A DNA stretch of 64,000 bases from Bacillus solimangrovi (GCF_001742425.1 NZ_MJEH01000033.1:148876-212875); one strand, 5' to 3'. Counted from the first letter of the stretch, positions 1 through 9,875 are shown. Notes: generated by a model from the sequence alone, not told the origin. Numbers and translations: made by a program.

Positions 1-2852
1 TAAAAGGTGCCCGTGCACATAATTTGAAAAATATAGATGTACAAATACCACGTGATAAGCTTGTTGTTGTAACAGGTTTGTCAGGTTCAGGAAAGTCATC
101 GTTAGCATTTGATACGATTTATGCCGAAGGTCAACGTCGATATGTTGAATCACTTTCAGCGTATGCACGTCAATTTTTAGGTCAAATGGATAAACCAGAT
201 GTAGATTCGATTGAAGGTCTATCACCTGCAATTTCGATTGATCAAAAAACGACAAGCCGTAACCCTCGTTCAACTGTAGGTACCGTTACGGAAATATATG
301 ATTATTTACGGTTATTGTTTGCGCGCATTGGGAAGCCTGTTTGTCCGAAACATGGTATTCAAATTACTTCTCAAACAGTCGAGCAAATGGTTGATCGAAT
401 TATGGAGTATCCTGAGAGAACAAAGTTGCAAGTATTAGCACCGATCGTATCTGGCAGAAAAGGAACACACGTCAAAGTAATTGAAGAGATTAAGAAACAA
501 GGGTACGTGAGAATACGTGTTAATGGTGAAATGCGAGAAGTAAGTGAAGAAATTGAACTTGAGAAGAACAAGAAACATTCAATTGAAGTCGTCATTGATC
601 GAGTTGTCATTAAAGATGGAATCCAATCTCGATTAGCCGATTCAGTTGAAACAGCTCTTCGATTAGCCGAAGGAAATGTAATGGTTGACATTATTGATGG
701 AGAAGAATTGTTATTCAGTGAACATCATGCTTGTCCACATTGTGGGTTTTCAATTGGTGAACTTGAACCGAGAATGTTTTCTTTTAACAGTCCTTATGGT
801 GCTTGTTCGAAATGTGATGGTTTAGGTACGAAGCTAGAGGTAGACCTTGACTTAGTCATTCCAGATTGGGAGCGCTCTTTAAATAATCATGCCCTTGCGC
901 CATGGGAACCAACTAGTTCTCAGTATTATCCTAAGCTTTTGGAAAGTGTGTGTACCCATTATGGAATAGATATGGACGTTCCGATTAAGGATATACCGAA
1001 AATCCAATTAGACAAAGTGCTGTATGGGAGTGGCGACGATAAGATTTACTTCCGTTATGAGAATGACTTCGGTCAAGTACGGGAGAACCATATTTTCTTT
1101 GAAGGGGTTATACATAATATAGAGCGGCGTTATCGTGAAACTAGTTCAGACTATGTTCGTGAACAAATGGAAAAGTATATGGCACAGAAGGCGTGCCCTA
1201 CTTGTAAAGGTCATCGGTTGAAAAAGGAAAGCTTAGCTGTATTAATTAATGATAAACATATTGGAGAAATCACTACACTATCTGTACAAGATTCACATCG
1301 CTTTATTGATGAGCTTGTCTTAAGTGAAAAAGATATGCAAATTGCACGCCTTATTTTACGAGAGATTAATGAAAGGTTGGGATTCCTCGTAAATGTAGGA
1401 TTAGAGTATTTAACGTTAAATCGTGCTGCAGGTACTCTTTCAGGTGGTGAAGCACAACGGATACGACTTGCAACCCAAATTGGCTCTCGTTTAACAGGTG
1501 TTCTCTATATTTTAGATGAGCCATCAATTGGTTTGCATCAACGTGATAATGATCGTTTGATCGATACGTTAAAGAACATGCGTGATATCGGGAATACGTT
1601 AATTGTTGTTGAACACGATGAAGATACGATGCTTGCTGCTGATCATCTAATTGATATTGGTCCAGGAGCAGGAGCACATGGAGGGCAAATTATTTCAGAA
1701 GGATCACCTGAGTACGTGATGAATGATCCTAAGTCATTAACTGGACAATATTTATCAGGTGAAAAATTCATTTCCCTTCCAGTTGAGCGCAGAAAATCCG
1801 AAGAACGTAAGCTTGAAATAAAGGGTGCAAAAGAGAATAACCTTAGAAATGTCAATGCATCGATTCCGTTAGGACTATTTACATGTGTAACTGGAGTTTC
1901 TGGCTCAGGAAAGAGTACGCTAGTGAATGAAGTTCTTTATAAAACACTTGCTCAAAAGCTCCATAGGGCGAAGGCGAAACCGGGTGCAAATAAGGAGATC
2001 AAAGGGATTGAGCAACTTGATAAAGTCATTGATATTGATCAATCGCCAATCGGAAGAACACCTCGTTCTAATCCTGCAACATATACTGGGGTGTTTGATG
2101 ATATTCGTGATGTATTTGCTCAAACAAATGAGGCGAAGATTCGTGGTTATAAGAAGGGACGCTTTAGCTTTAATGTTAAAGGTGGACGTTGTGAAGCTTG
2201 TCGTGGAGATGGGATTATAAAGATTGAAATGCATTTCTTGCCTGACGTATACGTTCCTTGCGAAGTGTGTGAAGGTAAACGATATAACCGTGAAACATTA
2301 GAAGTGAAGTATAAGAATAAAAATATCGCTAACATTCTTGATATGACTGTTGAAGATGCAGTCGAATTTTTCAGTAACATACCGAAGATTAAACGGAAGT
2401 TACAGACAATTTATGATGTAGGATTAAGTTATGTGAAGCTTGGACAACCTGCAACAACACTTTCAGGTGGCGAGGCACAGCGGGTTAAGCTTGCATCAGA
2501 ATTACATCGACGTTCAACGGGAAGATCACTTTACATTTTAGATGAGCCAACCACAGGATTACATGTGGACGATATTTCTCGATTATTAAAGGTGTTACAA
2601 CGTCTTGTTGATAATGGAGATACTGTTCTTGTTATCGAGCATAACCTTGATGTCATTAAGACAGCAGATCATATTATTGATTTAGGACCAGAAGGTGGAG
2701 AGAAGGGTGGACAAATAATTGCCACAGGCACACCAGAAGTAATTTGTGAAGAAGCTCAATCATATACAGGTAAATATTTACGGCCTGTAATTGAACGTGA
2801 CCGTAAGCGTATGGATGAACGATTAGATAAAGTAGAAGTGAAAGTGCAATAG
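1..2852 (+). CDS. uvrA: UvrA, excinuclease ABC subunit A (5' end outside window)
   Basis: Damage-recognition ATPase of nucleotide excision repair; with UvrB it scans DNA and loads UvrB at lesions. The frame is open from base 3 and the reading [10 protein letters not shown] is the usual UvrA N-terminus, so only about six to eight codons and the start lie upstream. Visible are two ABC ATPase modules: Walker [10 protein letters not shown] near the start and GVSGSGKST near residue 625, and two LSGGEAQR signatures followed by LDEPSIGL and LDEPTTGL Walker B/D-loops. Zinc-binding cysteine clusters include CPHC...CSKC, CPTC and CEAC...CEVC. The roughly 950 codons present match the family length of about 955. 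uvrB is expected just upstream. A strong terminator follows. The call is secure. Confidence 0.98.
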   Translation, partial: KGARAHNLKNIDVQIPRDKLVVVTGLSGSGKSSLAFDTIYAEGQRRYVESLSAYARQFLGQMDKPDVDSIEGLSPAISIDQKTTSRNPRSTVGTVTEIYDYLRLLFARIGKPVCPKHGIQITSQTVEQMVDRIMEYPERTKLQVLAPIVSGRKGTHVKVIEEIKKQGYVRIRVNGEMREVSEEIELEKNKKHSIEVVIDRVVIKDGIQSRLADSVETALRLAEGNVMVDIIDGEELLFSEHHACPHCGFSIGELEPRMFSFNSPYGACSKCDGLGTKLEVDLDLVIPDWERSLNNHALAPWEPTSSQYYPKLLESVCTHYGIDMDVPIKDIPKIQLDKVLYGSGDDKIYFRYENDFGQVRENHIFFEGVIHNIERRYRETSSDYVREQMEKYMAQKACPTCKGHRLKKESLAVLINDKHIGEITTLSVQDSHRFIDELVLSEKDMQIARLILREINERLGFLVNVGLEYLTLNRAAGTLSGGEAQRIRLATQIGSRLTGVLYILDEPSIGLHQRDNDRLIDTLKNMRDIGNTLIVVEHDEDTMLAADHLIDIGPGAGAHGGQIISEGSPEYVMNDPKSLTGQYLSGEKFISLPVERRKSEERKLEIKGAKENNLRNVNASIPLGLFTCVTGVSGSGKSTLVNEVLYKTLAQKLHRAKAKPGANKEIKGIEQLDKVIDIDQSPIGRTPRSNPATYTGVFDDIRDVFAQTNEAKIRGYKKGRFSFNVKGGRCEACRGDGIIKIEMHFLPDVYVPCEVCEGKRYNRETLEVKYKNKNIANILDMTVEDAVEFFSNIPKIKRKLQTIYDVGLSYVKLGQPATTLSGGEAQRVKLASELHRRSTGRSLYILDEPTTGLHVDDISRLLKVLQRLVDNGDTVLVIEHNLDVIKTADHIIDLGPEGGEKGGQIIATGTPEVICEEAQSYTGKYLRPVIERDRKRMDERLDKVEVKVQ

Positions 2853-2906
2853 AAGCTGGAATAAATTGAGAGACACTAACTAGTAAAAATTCAGGTTTTA
2901 AATATT

Positions 2907-2952
2907 AATCCCTGATCGTTTGTGATTAAAAACAATCGGTCAGGGATTTTTC
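2907..2952 (+). terminator. Rho-independent terminator of uvrA
   Basis: A stem of about 12 bp (AATCCCTGATCG paired with CGGTCAGGGATT, with one G-T pair) is followed by a T run. It lies 55 bases past the uvrA stop. Confidence 0.85.
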
Positions 2953-3217
2953 TTGATAAGGTTGTTGAAGAAGTTATGATCAATCACTGTTGCATCTCAA
3001 TGTGAACGAGCCCCTGCGTTCACCGCTTAGCGAAATGCGTATGTTTCATTGATTAACTCAATGCTTCTTGTCTCTTATGCAGAGACTAGAAAAGAGATGT
3101 CTATTTTATAGTGTTGATGAGTACTTAAGTTTAAGAGTTGGGTCATGAAATGGAGTGGCTAACTTTCTGACACGTTAGCTTTAGTGCTTTCTTTTTTTCT
3201 ACTTTATAACCAGAATT
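2953..3217. other. Intergenic region with successive short hairpins
   Basis: No gene is visible between the uvrA terminator and the yvlA promoter. Perfect short inverted repeats occur at 3002-3008/3017-3023 (GTGAACG/CGTTCAC), 3070-3075/3081-3086 (GTCTCT/AGAGAC) and 3158-3163/3174-3179 (GCTAAC/GTTAGC). None is directly followed by a T run. Function unknown. Confidence 0.5.
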
Positions 3218-3246
3218 TGAAACATTATTAAATATAGAACCGTATA
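3218..3246 (+). promoter_or_regulatory. Sigma-W-type (ECF) promoter of the yvl operon
   Basis: TGAAAC at 3218-3223 and CGTA at 3241-3244 are separated by 17 bp, which matches the Bacillus sigma-W consensus. The yvl operon of B. subtilis is a known sigma-W target, so sequence and context agree. The start codon of yvlA lies 28 bases beyond the -10 element. Confidence 0.85.
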
Positions 3247-3271
3247 TAATGACAAGAGGGGGGAAAGAGAT

Positions 3272-3577
3272 ATGGAGACAAATAAGGTACTTTCATCATT
3301 ATGTTATTTTAGTATTTTCTTCGCGGGTTTCATCTTTCCAATCGTAGTTTATTTTGTATCTGACGATAGAGAATTAAAGGATCACGCTAAGTCTGCTTTA
3401 TTATCACATTTACTTCCGTTTTTGTCATTTGTGGCTGGGATTATATTGGTTATTACGACTAGTTTAGCTGGTGGAGAGCCATCGTTATTATTTATTCTCT
3501 TTTTTGTAATTATTATGGCCATTAATGTAATTGTTGTGATTTGGAATATAGTCAAAGGAATTCAAGTACTCCGCTAA
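3272..3577 (+). CDS. yvlA: YvlA-like DUF4870 membrane protein
   Basis: A 101-residue integral membrane protein with three hydrophobic segments (about residues 8-28, 43-65 and 72-94) and a short charged loop, SDDRELKDHAK, which is typical of DUF4870 proteins. The start ATG follows the purine-rich sequence GGGGGGAAAGAG. It is the first gene behind a sigma-W-type promoter and is followed by yvlB, yvlC and yvlD in the same order as in B. subtilis, where the operon responds to envelope stress. The molecular role of YvlA is not established. Confidence 0.8.
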   Translation: METNKVLSSLCYFSIFFAGFIFPIVVYFVSDDRELKDHAKSALLSHLLPFLSFVAGIILVITTSLAGGEPSLLFILFFVIIMAINVIVVIWNIVKGIQVLR

Positions 3578-3702
3578 TTGCAACTGCATGATTACTTTTC
3601 TGAAAAGTTCAAAAACAACTAGGTAGATATATATTTTACACGAGAAGTAATTTGATTTTGTTTGAGTGTGAAATAAAACTTTAAATCATAGGAGGAAAAA
3701 AG

Positions 3703-4776
3703 ATGTCTGATGAGCGTAAACGTATTCTAAAAATGTTAGAGGAAGGAATGATTTCTGCTGACGAAGCGTTTACTTTGTTAGAGTCTGTCGATAAAAGGCC
3801 TGAACGTATGAATAAGGAGACAGTGCCTTCTGTTGATGTTGATTGGAATAGTGAGAGAACGTATCAAACAGAAGGAAATAAGAAACAAAAGTTAGCTGAC
3901 TTTGTTGATACAGCGATCAAAAAGATTAAAGAGGTCGATTTTGACTTTAACTTTGGTACACCACATCTTGTGCGTCATATATTTCAGCATCGTGATGTAG
4001 AACTAACTTCACTATTCATTGATATAGCTAATGGAGATATTCGATGTGAGCCATGGGATGAAAAAGATGTTCGTTTAGAATGTGAGGCGCAAGTTTTTAA
4101 AGCAAGGGATGAAGAAGAAGCACGTCAAGTGTTTATGAATGATACTCGTTTTACCACTGAAGGACAACGATTGTATCTTTCTATTCAGCGTAAAACAATC
4201 AAAGTGAAAAGTACATTATTCATTCCTAGAAAAGATTATGAGAAAATTAACATTCGTGTATTTAATGGTCAAGTAACAAGTGAGAAATTAGATGTAAAAT
4301 CACTGCAAGTAAAGACCGCCAATGGTGGAATAAGGTGTTCCCATATCATAAGTAATGATATTGAACTTGAAGCTGCGAATGGAAAAGTGATGATTGAACA
4401 TAGCCAAGCAAATGAACTTGAAGTTGAAACATTGAATGGCAGAATAAATGTTCACGGATCATACGAGAAAACTGATATTCAAAGCTTCAGTGGGAATATA
4501 GAATGTAAGTTAACAGACTCAAATTGTCGAAGAGCATTTTTAAATGCAAAAACTGGTGGAGTGGTTATCTTAGTACCAAAGTTTATGGAGGTAAATGGTA
4601 AATTGAAATCTAATTTAGGTCATCTTGGCTGTTATTTGAACGATATGACGAAGATCGATGAAACTCGGGATGTTGTGCAGAAAGAATTGAAATTTGTTGC
4701 AAGTGAAGGACAAGAACAATCTCTTCAACTAGATGCAGAAACAAAAGCAGGTTCAATTACAGTTAAACACTTATAA
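3703..4776 (+). CDS. yvlB: YvlB-like DUF4097 beta-repeat protein
   Basis: A 357-residue soluble protein. The first 35 residues form a short helical SHOCT-like module (RKRILKMLEEGMISADEAF) found at the N-terminus of YvlB and of many anti-sigma/adhesin-type stress proteins. The rest, about residues 85-357, is a repetitive beta-strand DUF4097 domain with many short V/I-alternating strands and recurring ANG/LNG turns, as in a beta-helix. There is no signal peptide or membrane segment. The start follows GGAGGAAAAAAG. Known from family work: part of the sigma-W envelope-stress regulon, molecular role unclear. The 135-bp inverted-repeat element begins 5 bases after the stop. Confidence 0.85.
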   Translation: MSDERKRILKMLEEGMISADEAFTLLESVDKRPERMNKETVPSVDVDWNSERTYQTEGNKKQKLADFVDTAIKKIKEVDFDFNFGTPHLVRHIFQHRDVELTSLFIDIANGDIRCEPWDEKDVRLECEAQVFKARDEEEARQVFMNDTRFTTEGQRLYLSIQRKTIKVKSTLFIPRKDYEKINIRVFNGQVTSEKLDVKSLQVKTANGGIRCSHIISNDIELEAANGKVMIEHSQANELEVETLNGRINVHGSYEKTDIQSFSGNIECKLTDSNCRRAFLNAKTGGVVILVPKFMEVNGKLKSNLGHLGCYLNDMTKIDETRDVVQKELKFVASEGQEQSLQLDAETKAGSITVKHL

Positions 4777-4781
4777 GATTG

Positions 4782-4916
4782 TGTTCAAAAAGGACGGAGA
4801 AGAACAAGACGGCGAAGGTCCCGGCACCGGAGTGTACGTTTGTAGGGTACATGAGGAGTGAAAAAAGCGAGCCAACGCAGTTATTCGATAGTCATTTTCC
4901 CCTTACTTTTTGAACA
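4782..4916. repeat. 135-bp inverted-repeat-bounded element (MITE/REP-like)
   Basis: The element starts with TGTTCAAAAAG (4782-4792) and ends with its exact reverse complement CTTTTTGAACA (4906-4916). Its interior is more GC-rich than the flanks and contains nested palindromes (CCGGCACCGG; TGTAC...GTACA). It contains no reading frame of useful length. It separates yvlB from the ribosome binding site of yvlC inside one operon. The shape is that of a small non-autonomous mobile element or a dispersed structured repeat. No second copy was noticed in this window. Confidence 0.7.
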
Positions 4917-4945
4917 TCTTCTTTAATGTATGAGGAGGAGCAACC

Positions 4946-5149
4946 GTGAAAAAATTATATCGTTCACAGCATAATCGTAAGGTAGCTGGGGTATTGGGGG
5001 GACTTGCACAGTATATAAATATGGATGCAACATTATTACGTGTATTATTTATAATTTTGATGTTTGCTACTGCAATTTTCCCATTTGTATTAGGTTATAT
5101 TATTGCAATGTTAGCCATTCCTAAGGACCCAGGATATATAGAGGGATGA
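4946..5149 (+). CDS. yvlC: YvlC, PspC-domain membrane protein
   Basis: A 67-residue PspC-domain protein. The N-terminal motif KKLYRSQHNRKVAGVLGGLA is the PspC signature, followed by one hydrophobic segment (about residues 30-58) ending in the typical LAIPKDP. It starts at GTG, five bases after GAGGAGGAG. PspC proteins work in phage-shock-type envelope stress responses at the inner membrane. Its stop overlaps the start of yvlD, so the two are translationally coupled. Confidence 0.9.
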   Translation: MKKLYRSQHNRKVAGVLGGLAQYINMDATLLRVLFIILMFATAIFPFVLGYIIAMLAIPKDPGYIEG

Positions 5150-5502
5150 AGTGGCTTATTCATTTACTCGTTAATAGCATCGTGCTTATTATCGTTTCAA
5201 ACTATTTAGATTCATTTTATTTAGAAGGTATTCAAGCAGCAATACTGGCAAGTGTATTGCTCTCTATCTTAAATGTTATTGTCAAACCTATTTTAGTACT
5301 GCTTACTTTGCCAGTAACTGTGTTGTCACTAGGTTTTTTCCTCTTTATTATTAATGCATTTACACTTATGATTGCACAAACATTGATGGGAGAATCTTTT
5401 GTCATCGATGGTTTTGGTACAGCGATTCTTGCAGCAATAATAATTTCTTTATTGAACCTTTTGATACAAAAGCTTGTCGTTGAAAGGTTAATAGAAAAAT
5501 GA
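5146..5502 (+). CDS. yvlD: YvlD, phage-holin-4-family membrane protein
   Basis: A 118-residue protein with four hydrophobic helices and the short loop NYLDSFYLEG, as in the mycobacteriophage-D29-type holin family (PF04020). Most members of this family are chromosomal membrane proteins rather than true holins. The start overlaps the yvlC stop by four bases. It is the last gene of the sigma-W-type operon and is followed by a terminator. No phage genes are nearby, so a lysis role is unlikely. Confidence 0.85.
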   Translation: MKWLIHLLVNSIVLIIVSNYLDSFYLEGIQAAILASVLLSILNVIVKPILVLLTLPVTVLSLGFFLFIINAFTLMIAQTLMGESFVIDGFGTAILAAIIISLLNLLIQKLVVERLIEK

Positions 5503-5508
5503 TGAAAT

Positions 5509-5535
5509 GCTCCTCAAGTGAAGGGGCTTTTTTTT
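5509..5535 (+). terminator. Terminator of the yvl operon
   Basis: GCTCCT pairs with AGGGGC (one G-T pair) around a 7-base loop and is followed by eight T residues. Confidence 0.85.
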
Positions 5536-5709
5536 GAGAAAAGAAATAAGGGTATTTGTGAAATATGGCTTGTTATTTTTATTCTAACAACAAATAATGC
5601 TAAAATAGGACCATGTATTGTACATATTTGCAAAAATGTATCTTTTAGAAAAAATGCAGACAAAGTGCATGAATTCTCGTTAAGATCTGATGATAAAGGG
5701 GAATCAACT

Positions 5710-6645
5710 ATGGCAAAAGTTCAGACGAAAGATGTTATTGAAAAGTTCAAGCTTGAGCTTATCAGTGGAGAGGAAGGGATTAACCGTCCGATTACGACGA
5801 GTGATATTTCTCGACCTGGCCTAGAAATGGCGGGGTATTTTGCATATTATCCAGCTGAGCGACTACAGTTATTAGGTAAGACAGAACTTTCATTCCTTAA
5901 TGGATTAAATGGATTAGAGCGTAAGGATCGGATGGAACGTCTCTGTACGGATATTACACCAGGAATTTTTATTTCAAGAGAATTAGAAATTCCACCAGAA
6001 TTAATTGAATCATCTAAGCGTAATGATGTGCCAATTATGCGTTCTCCTTATAAGACAACAAGGTTATCTAGTTTATTAACAAATTATTTAGAAGGTAAGT
6101 TAGCTCCAACAACAGCGATTCACGGTGTTCTGGTTGATGTGTATGGTGTAGGTGTACTGATTACGGGACAGAGTGGTGTTGGTAAGAGTGAAACAGCACT
6201 CGAGCTTGTGAAGCGTGGACATCGATTAGTCGCTGATGACTGTGTTGAAATTCGTCAAGAAGATCAATCTTCTTTAATTGGGAATTCTCCTGATTTAATT
6301 CAGCATCTTCTTGAGATACGTGGTGTAGGGATTATTAATGTGATGACGTTATTTGGCGCAGGTGCGGTTCGAAATTATAAGAAGATTTCCCTCGTTATAA
6401 ATTTAGAGTTATGGGATCAGTCCAAGCAATATGACAGACTTGGTCTTGAAGAGGAAATGATGAAGATCATCGATACGAATGTACCAAAGCTTACAGTCCC
6501 TGTTCGTCCAGGTCGAAACTTGGCAGTTATTATTGAAGTAGCCGCTATGAACTTCCGTCTAAAACGTATGGGTGTTAATGCAGCAGAACAGTTCTCTAAT
6601 CGATTGACAGATGTAATAGAAGATACTGAACATGATGATTTTTAA
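5710..6645 (+). CDS. hprK: HPr kinase/phosphorylase
   Basis: Bifunctional enzyme that phosphorylates HPr and Crh on Ser46 with ATP or PPi and reverses the reaction with phosphate, setting carbon catabolite repression. The chosen ATG gives 311 residues (B. subtilis HprK has 310) and follows AAAGGGGA at good spacing; the open frame continues upstream but without family resemblance. Seen: N-terminal domain to about residue 130, catalytic His in AIHGV near 138, Walker A GQSGVGKS near 153, and the HprK signature [11 protein letters not shown] near 202. It is followed by lgt after 37 bases and shares the block with ppaX, whose product removes the PPi this enzyme makes. Confidence 0.97.
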   Translation: MAKVQTKDVIEKFKLELISGEEGINRPITTSDISRPGLEMAGYFAYYPAERLQLLGKTELSFLNGLNGLERKDRMERLCTDITPGIFISRELEIPPELIESSKRNDVPIMRSPYKTTRLSSLLTNYLEGKLAPTTAIHGVLVDVYGVGVLITGQSGVGKSETALELVKRGHRLVADDCVEIRQEDQSSLIGNSPDLIQHLLEIRGVGIINVMTLFGAGAVRNYKKISLVINLELWDQSKQYDRLGLEEEMMKIIDTNVPKLTVPVRPGRNLAVIIEVAAMNFRLKRMGVNAAEQFSNRLTDVIEDTEHDDF

Positions 6646-6682
6646 GTGATATCATGTTGGGAGAAGGAGTGGGTGTTTAATA

Positions 6683-7498
6683 ATGGAAGAAATTCAGCAG
6701 TTAGATAGGGTCTTTTTGGAACTTGGACCACTAACAATTTATTGGTATGGCGTAATTATTGCAATGGGTGCTTTACTTGCACTTTCTTTGGCGACAAGGG
6801 AAAGTGTGCGACACGGTTATCCGAAAGAGATGATTACCGATATTGTATTATTTGCGATTCCGATCGCTATCCTTTCAGCTCGTCTATATTATGTGATTTT
6901 TTCATGGGACTATTATTCACAGAATCCGGGTGATATTATAGCGATTTGGAAGGGTGGATTGGCGATTCATGGCGGTCTGATTGGAGCTTTAATCACTGGT
7001 TATATTATAACGAAACGAAAGAATTACTCGTTTATGCATGTAGCTGATATTGCTGCACCGAGTATTATTATCGGACAAGCAATAGGACGTTGGGGAAACT
7101 TCATGAACCAAGAGGCATTTGGTGGAGAAGTATCACGACAGTTTCTTGAGAGTCTGTTTTTACCGAAGTTTATTATTAATCAAATGTATATCAATGGTGC
7201 ATACCATCACCCGACGTTCCTATATGAATCGATTTGGAATATAATCGGCTTTTTCGTTCTTATTTCATTGCGTAAAGTTAACTTAAAACGTGGCGAGATT
7301 TTCTTAAGTTATGTGATTTGGTATTCAATTGGTCGATTCTTTATTGAAGGTTTGCGGACTGATAGTTTAATGTTAACGGAATCGTTACGAATTGCTCAAG
7401 TAATCTCAATTGGATTAATATTAGCTGCAATAGCGATCATTGTTATTCGAAGGATGACAGGAAAAGTTATTAAACGATATTGGGATCCGATTAAATAA
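6683..7498 (+). CDS. lgt: Prolipoprotein diacylglyceryl transferase
   Basis: Membrane enzyme that transfers diacylglycerol from phosphatidylglycerol to the lipobox cysteine of prolipoproteins. The 271 residues carry about seven hydrophobic helices, the conserved [10 protein letters not shown] segment and the Lgt signature [17 protein letters not shown] near residue 130. The end KRYWDPIK is basic. The ATG lies 13 bases after AAGGAG, a rather long spacing, but no closer start is in frame. One likely substrate, MetQ, is encoded in this window. Confidence 0.97.
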   Translation: MEEIQQLDRVFLELGPLTIYWYGVIIAMGALLALSLATRESVRHGYPKEMITDIVLFAIPIAILSARLYYVIFSWDYYSQNPGDIIAIWKGGLAIHGGLIGALITGYIITKRKNYSFMHVADIAAPSIIIGQAIGRWGNFMNQEAFGGEVSRQFLESLFLPKFIINQMYINGAYHHPTFLYESIWNIIGFFVLISLRKVNLKRGEIFLSYVIWYSIGRFFIEGLRTDSLMLTESLRIAQVISIGLILAAIAIIVIRRMTGKVIKRYWDPIK

Positions 7499-7534
7499 AA
7501 TAGTAATTGTTTTGTAGATATGAGGAGGAGTTTA

Positions 7535-8476
7535 ATGCAAATGGTCATGCGTGGGGTGAAGGCAGGGCTAGCGACAACATGGACATTAGGGAAAGTGATT
7601 TTTCCTATTACTTTGATTGTTTCATTGCTGCAATATACTCCTATTCTTTTGTGGATTATTGAAAAGGTTGAACCATTTATGAAGTGGATTGGACTATCAG
7701 GAGATGCGGCTATTCCGCTTGTACTAGGGAATTTCCTTAATTTATACGCATCGATTGGTGCAATCTTAACACTTGATTTAACAGTGAAAGAAGTGTTTAT
7801 TTTAGCGGTTATGCTGTCTTTTTCTCATAACTTAATTATTGAGACCACTGTTGCGGCAAAGGTTGGTATTAAGTTATGGGTCATTGTTATTGTACGAGTC
7901 GGACTCGCATTGGTTTCAGCTTTCATAATTAATATCGTTTGGAATGGTGGAGATCAACTTGCAAAATACGGAATGATCTCATCAAGTGAAGAAAACGTAA
8001 CAGGCTGGGCAAACATTATACTTGAAGCAATTGAGAAAGCAGGGCTCGGAGTTATTCAACTTGCTATAATTGTAATTCCGTTAATGGTCTTTATTCAAGT
8101 AATGAAGGAACTATCATGGCTGGATGTCTTTTCACGATGGATGTCTCCTTTTACAAGGGTACTAGGAATGAAAGAGAATACAACGACAACGTTAGCTGCA
8201 GGTCTAGTATTTGGGCTTGCATACGGTGCGGGTGTAATGATCCAAGCAGTTGAAGAAGATGGTGTTGAGCAGAAGGATTTGTATTTGGCTTTTATCTTTT
8301 TAGTCGCATGTCATGCCGTTATAGAAGACACGCTTATCTTTATCCCTTTAGGAATTCCAGTGTGGCCACTCTTAGCTATCCGACTCATAACAGCAATATT
8401 ATTAACAGCAGTTGTCTCGTTTGTATGGAATAGATTGCAACATTCGCAAAGGAAGGAAGCGACATATGAAGGTTGA
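7535..8476 (+). CDS. yvoD: YvoD-like nucleoside-recognition (gate) domain membrane protein
   Basis: A 313-residue polytopic membrane protein with two gate-type (nucleoside recognition) halves, each with several hydrophobic helices; the motifs SFSHNLIIETT and FLVACHAVIEDTLIF are equivalent positions in the two halves. The ATG at 7535 was chosen because AGGAGG lies six bases upstream; an in-frame ATG 15 bases earlier would overlap that site. Its position between lgt and ppaX is conserved in Bacillaceae. Substrate unknown. It overlaps ppaX by 11 bases. Confidence 0.85.
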   Translation: MQMVMRGVKAGLATTWTLGKVIFPITLIVSLLQYTPILLWIIEKVEPFMKWIGLSGDAAIPLVLGNFLNLYASIGAILTLDLTVKEVFILAVMLSFSHNLIIETTVAAKVGIKLWVIVIVRVGLALVSAFIINIVWNGGDQLAKYGMISSSEENVTGWANIILEAIEKAGLGVIQLAIIVIPLMVFIQVMKELSWLDVFSRWMSPFTRVLGMKENTTTTLAAGLVFGLAYGAGVMIQAVEEDGVEQKDLYLAFIFLVACHAVIEDTLIFIPLGIPVWPLLAIRLITAILLTAVVSFVWNRLQHSQRKEATYEG

Positions 8477-9110
8477 TACACTTTTATTTGATTTAGATGG
8501 CACTTTAATTGATACTAATAAATTGATTATTTTATCTTTCGTGCACACATTAGAAAAATATTTTCCGGGTCAATATAAGGAAGACGATGTTCTGAAATTT
8601 ATGGGACCACCATTAGAAGAAAGCTTTCAAGAGTTGAACCCAAATAAATTAGATGAAATGGTTCAAACATATCGAACATTCAATCATGAGAAGCATGATG
8701 AGCTTGTCACGGCATTTGATGGTGTAGTAGATACGATAAAAACATTACACGAACGTGGCTATAAGTTAGGTATTGTTACAACTAAGATACGTCCTACCGT
8801 TGAAATGGGTCTGAAACTAACAGGACTTGATGCTTATTTTGATGTTGTTGTCACACTAGATGATGTTACACATGCAAAACCAGATCCTGAACCAGTGAAT
8901 CTTGCGTTATCACAGCTTGGATCAAATGTTGAAAGTGCAATGATGATCGGTGACAATTCACATGATATTGAAGCAGGAAAGAATGCAAATGTCTTAACAG
9001 CAGGAGTAGCTTGGGCAGTTAAAGGACGTGAATACTTAGAAAGCTACCATCCAGATTATATGCTTGAACATCCGTCTGACTTATTATCGATTGTTGGAGA
9101 TGAAACATAG
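8466..9110 (+). CDS. ppaX: Pyrophosphatase PpaX (HAD family)
   Basis: Cytosolic HAD-superfamily pyrophosphatase of 214 residues (family about 216). Seen: motif I DLDGTLIDTN with the nucleophilic Asp near residue 9, motif II VTTK near 110, and motif III/IV KPDPEPV...MIGDNSHDIEAG near 144-175. It hydrolyses PPi produced when HprK dephosphorylates HPr-Ser-P, which explains its place downstream of hprK. The ATG after AAAGGAAGG was chosen; it lies inside the end of yvoD, so translation is coupled. Confidence 0.93.
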   Translation: MKVDTLLFDLDGTLIDTNKLIILSFVHTLEKYFPGQYKEDDVLKFMGPPLEESFQELNPNKLDEMVQTYRTFNHEKHDELVTAFDGVVDTIKTLHERGYKLGIVTTKIRPTVEMGLKLTGLDAYFDVVVTLDDVTHAKPDPEPVNLALSQLGSNVESAMMIGDNSHDIEAGKNANVLTAGVAWAVKGREYLESYHPDYMLEHPSDLLSIVGDET

Positions 9111-9622
9111 TGAGAAGAACGACTCGTTATCCTGTTGAAGGAGCAAATTCACTTTGGCAAGTGTATAAAACGGTCTCGTTTTTTAAAGTGTTCAAAAATG
9201 TCTTAGTCATACTCATTGCCAGATACACGCCTTTTTTTGGAATGAAAAATTGGTTATATCGTACGCTCTTACGAATGGAAGTTGGTGAAAGGACTGCATT
9301 TGCCTTTCAAGTTGTCCCAGATATTATGTTTCCAGAGATGATTAAAGTGGGAAAGAACTCAGTCATTGGGTACAATACAACGATATTGGCACACGAGTAT
9401 CTAATCAATGAATATCGGTTAGGTGAGGTTGAAATTGGAGATGAAGTAATGATAGGAGCCAATTCAACGATCTTACCAGGTGTAAAAATTGGTGAAGGCG
9501 CTGTTGTATCGGCAGGAACACTTGTCCATCGAGATGTTCCAGCAGGAGCATTAGCTGGTGGTAATCCAATGCGAATTATTTATACAAAGGAAGAACGGGA
9601 AGCGCGTGAACGAAAAGACTAA
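9110..9622 (+). CDS. yvoF: YvoF-like hexapeptide-repeat acetyltransferase
   Basis: A 170-residue left-handed beta-helix acyltransferase. Hexapeptide turns are visible from about residue 80 (IKVGKNSVIGYN, VEIGDEVMIGAN, VKIGEGAVVSAG), ending in GGNPMRIIYTKEE, typical of the maltose/galactoside O-acetyltransferase fold. The N-terminal 60 residues carry a hydrophobic stretch (FFKVFKNVLVILIARYTPFF). The start is GTG, overlapping the ppaX stop by one base. The acceptor substrate is unknown. It is the last gene of the hprK block. Confidence 0.85.
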   Translation: MRRTTRYPVEGANSLWQVYKTVSFFKVFKNVLVILIARYTPFFGMKNWLYRTLLRMEVGERTAFAFQVVPDIMFPEMIKVGKNSVIGYNTTILAHEYLINEYRLGEVEIGDEVMIGANSTILPGVKIGEGAVVSAGTLVHRDVPAGALAGGNPMRIIYTKEEREARERKD

Positions 9623-9635
9623 ACAAATAAAACAT

Positions 9636-9673
9636 GAACTGGTTGGCGAAGATAGGCTGACTAGTTCTTTTTT
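9636..9673 (+). terminator. Terminator after yvoF
   Basis: A 12-13 bp stem (GAACTGGTTGGC with GGCTGACTAGTTC, containing G-T pairs) is followed by a run of T. Confidence 0.85.
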
Positions 9674-9875
9674 ATTATTATCTGTCTGAATAATAAGAAA
9701 TTAATTAAACGTTCATTTAATGAGTCTGTTTGCGTTTGCTAAGTTTTAAACGTGAGATTATTTGGTCATTCTATTTCATCTAATGCGAATACTGAAAGTA
9801 CAATGGTTAAAAACTTGTAACTAAGATAAAAATGTGCAAGTAAAAGTAAGGATTAAGCTGTTAACTAATTTCATA
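9674..9875. other. Intergenic region upstream of the his promoter, no feature seen
   Basis: AT-rich DNA with no reading frame. No T-box specifier hairpin or T-box motif was found between here and hisZ. Confidence 0.5.

Noticed and set aside
5518..5709. N-terminal extension of HprK by 64 codons
   Set aside because: The extra sequence overlaps the yvlD terminator, has no Shine-Dalgarno and is unlike HprK; ATG 5710 gives the family length.
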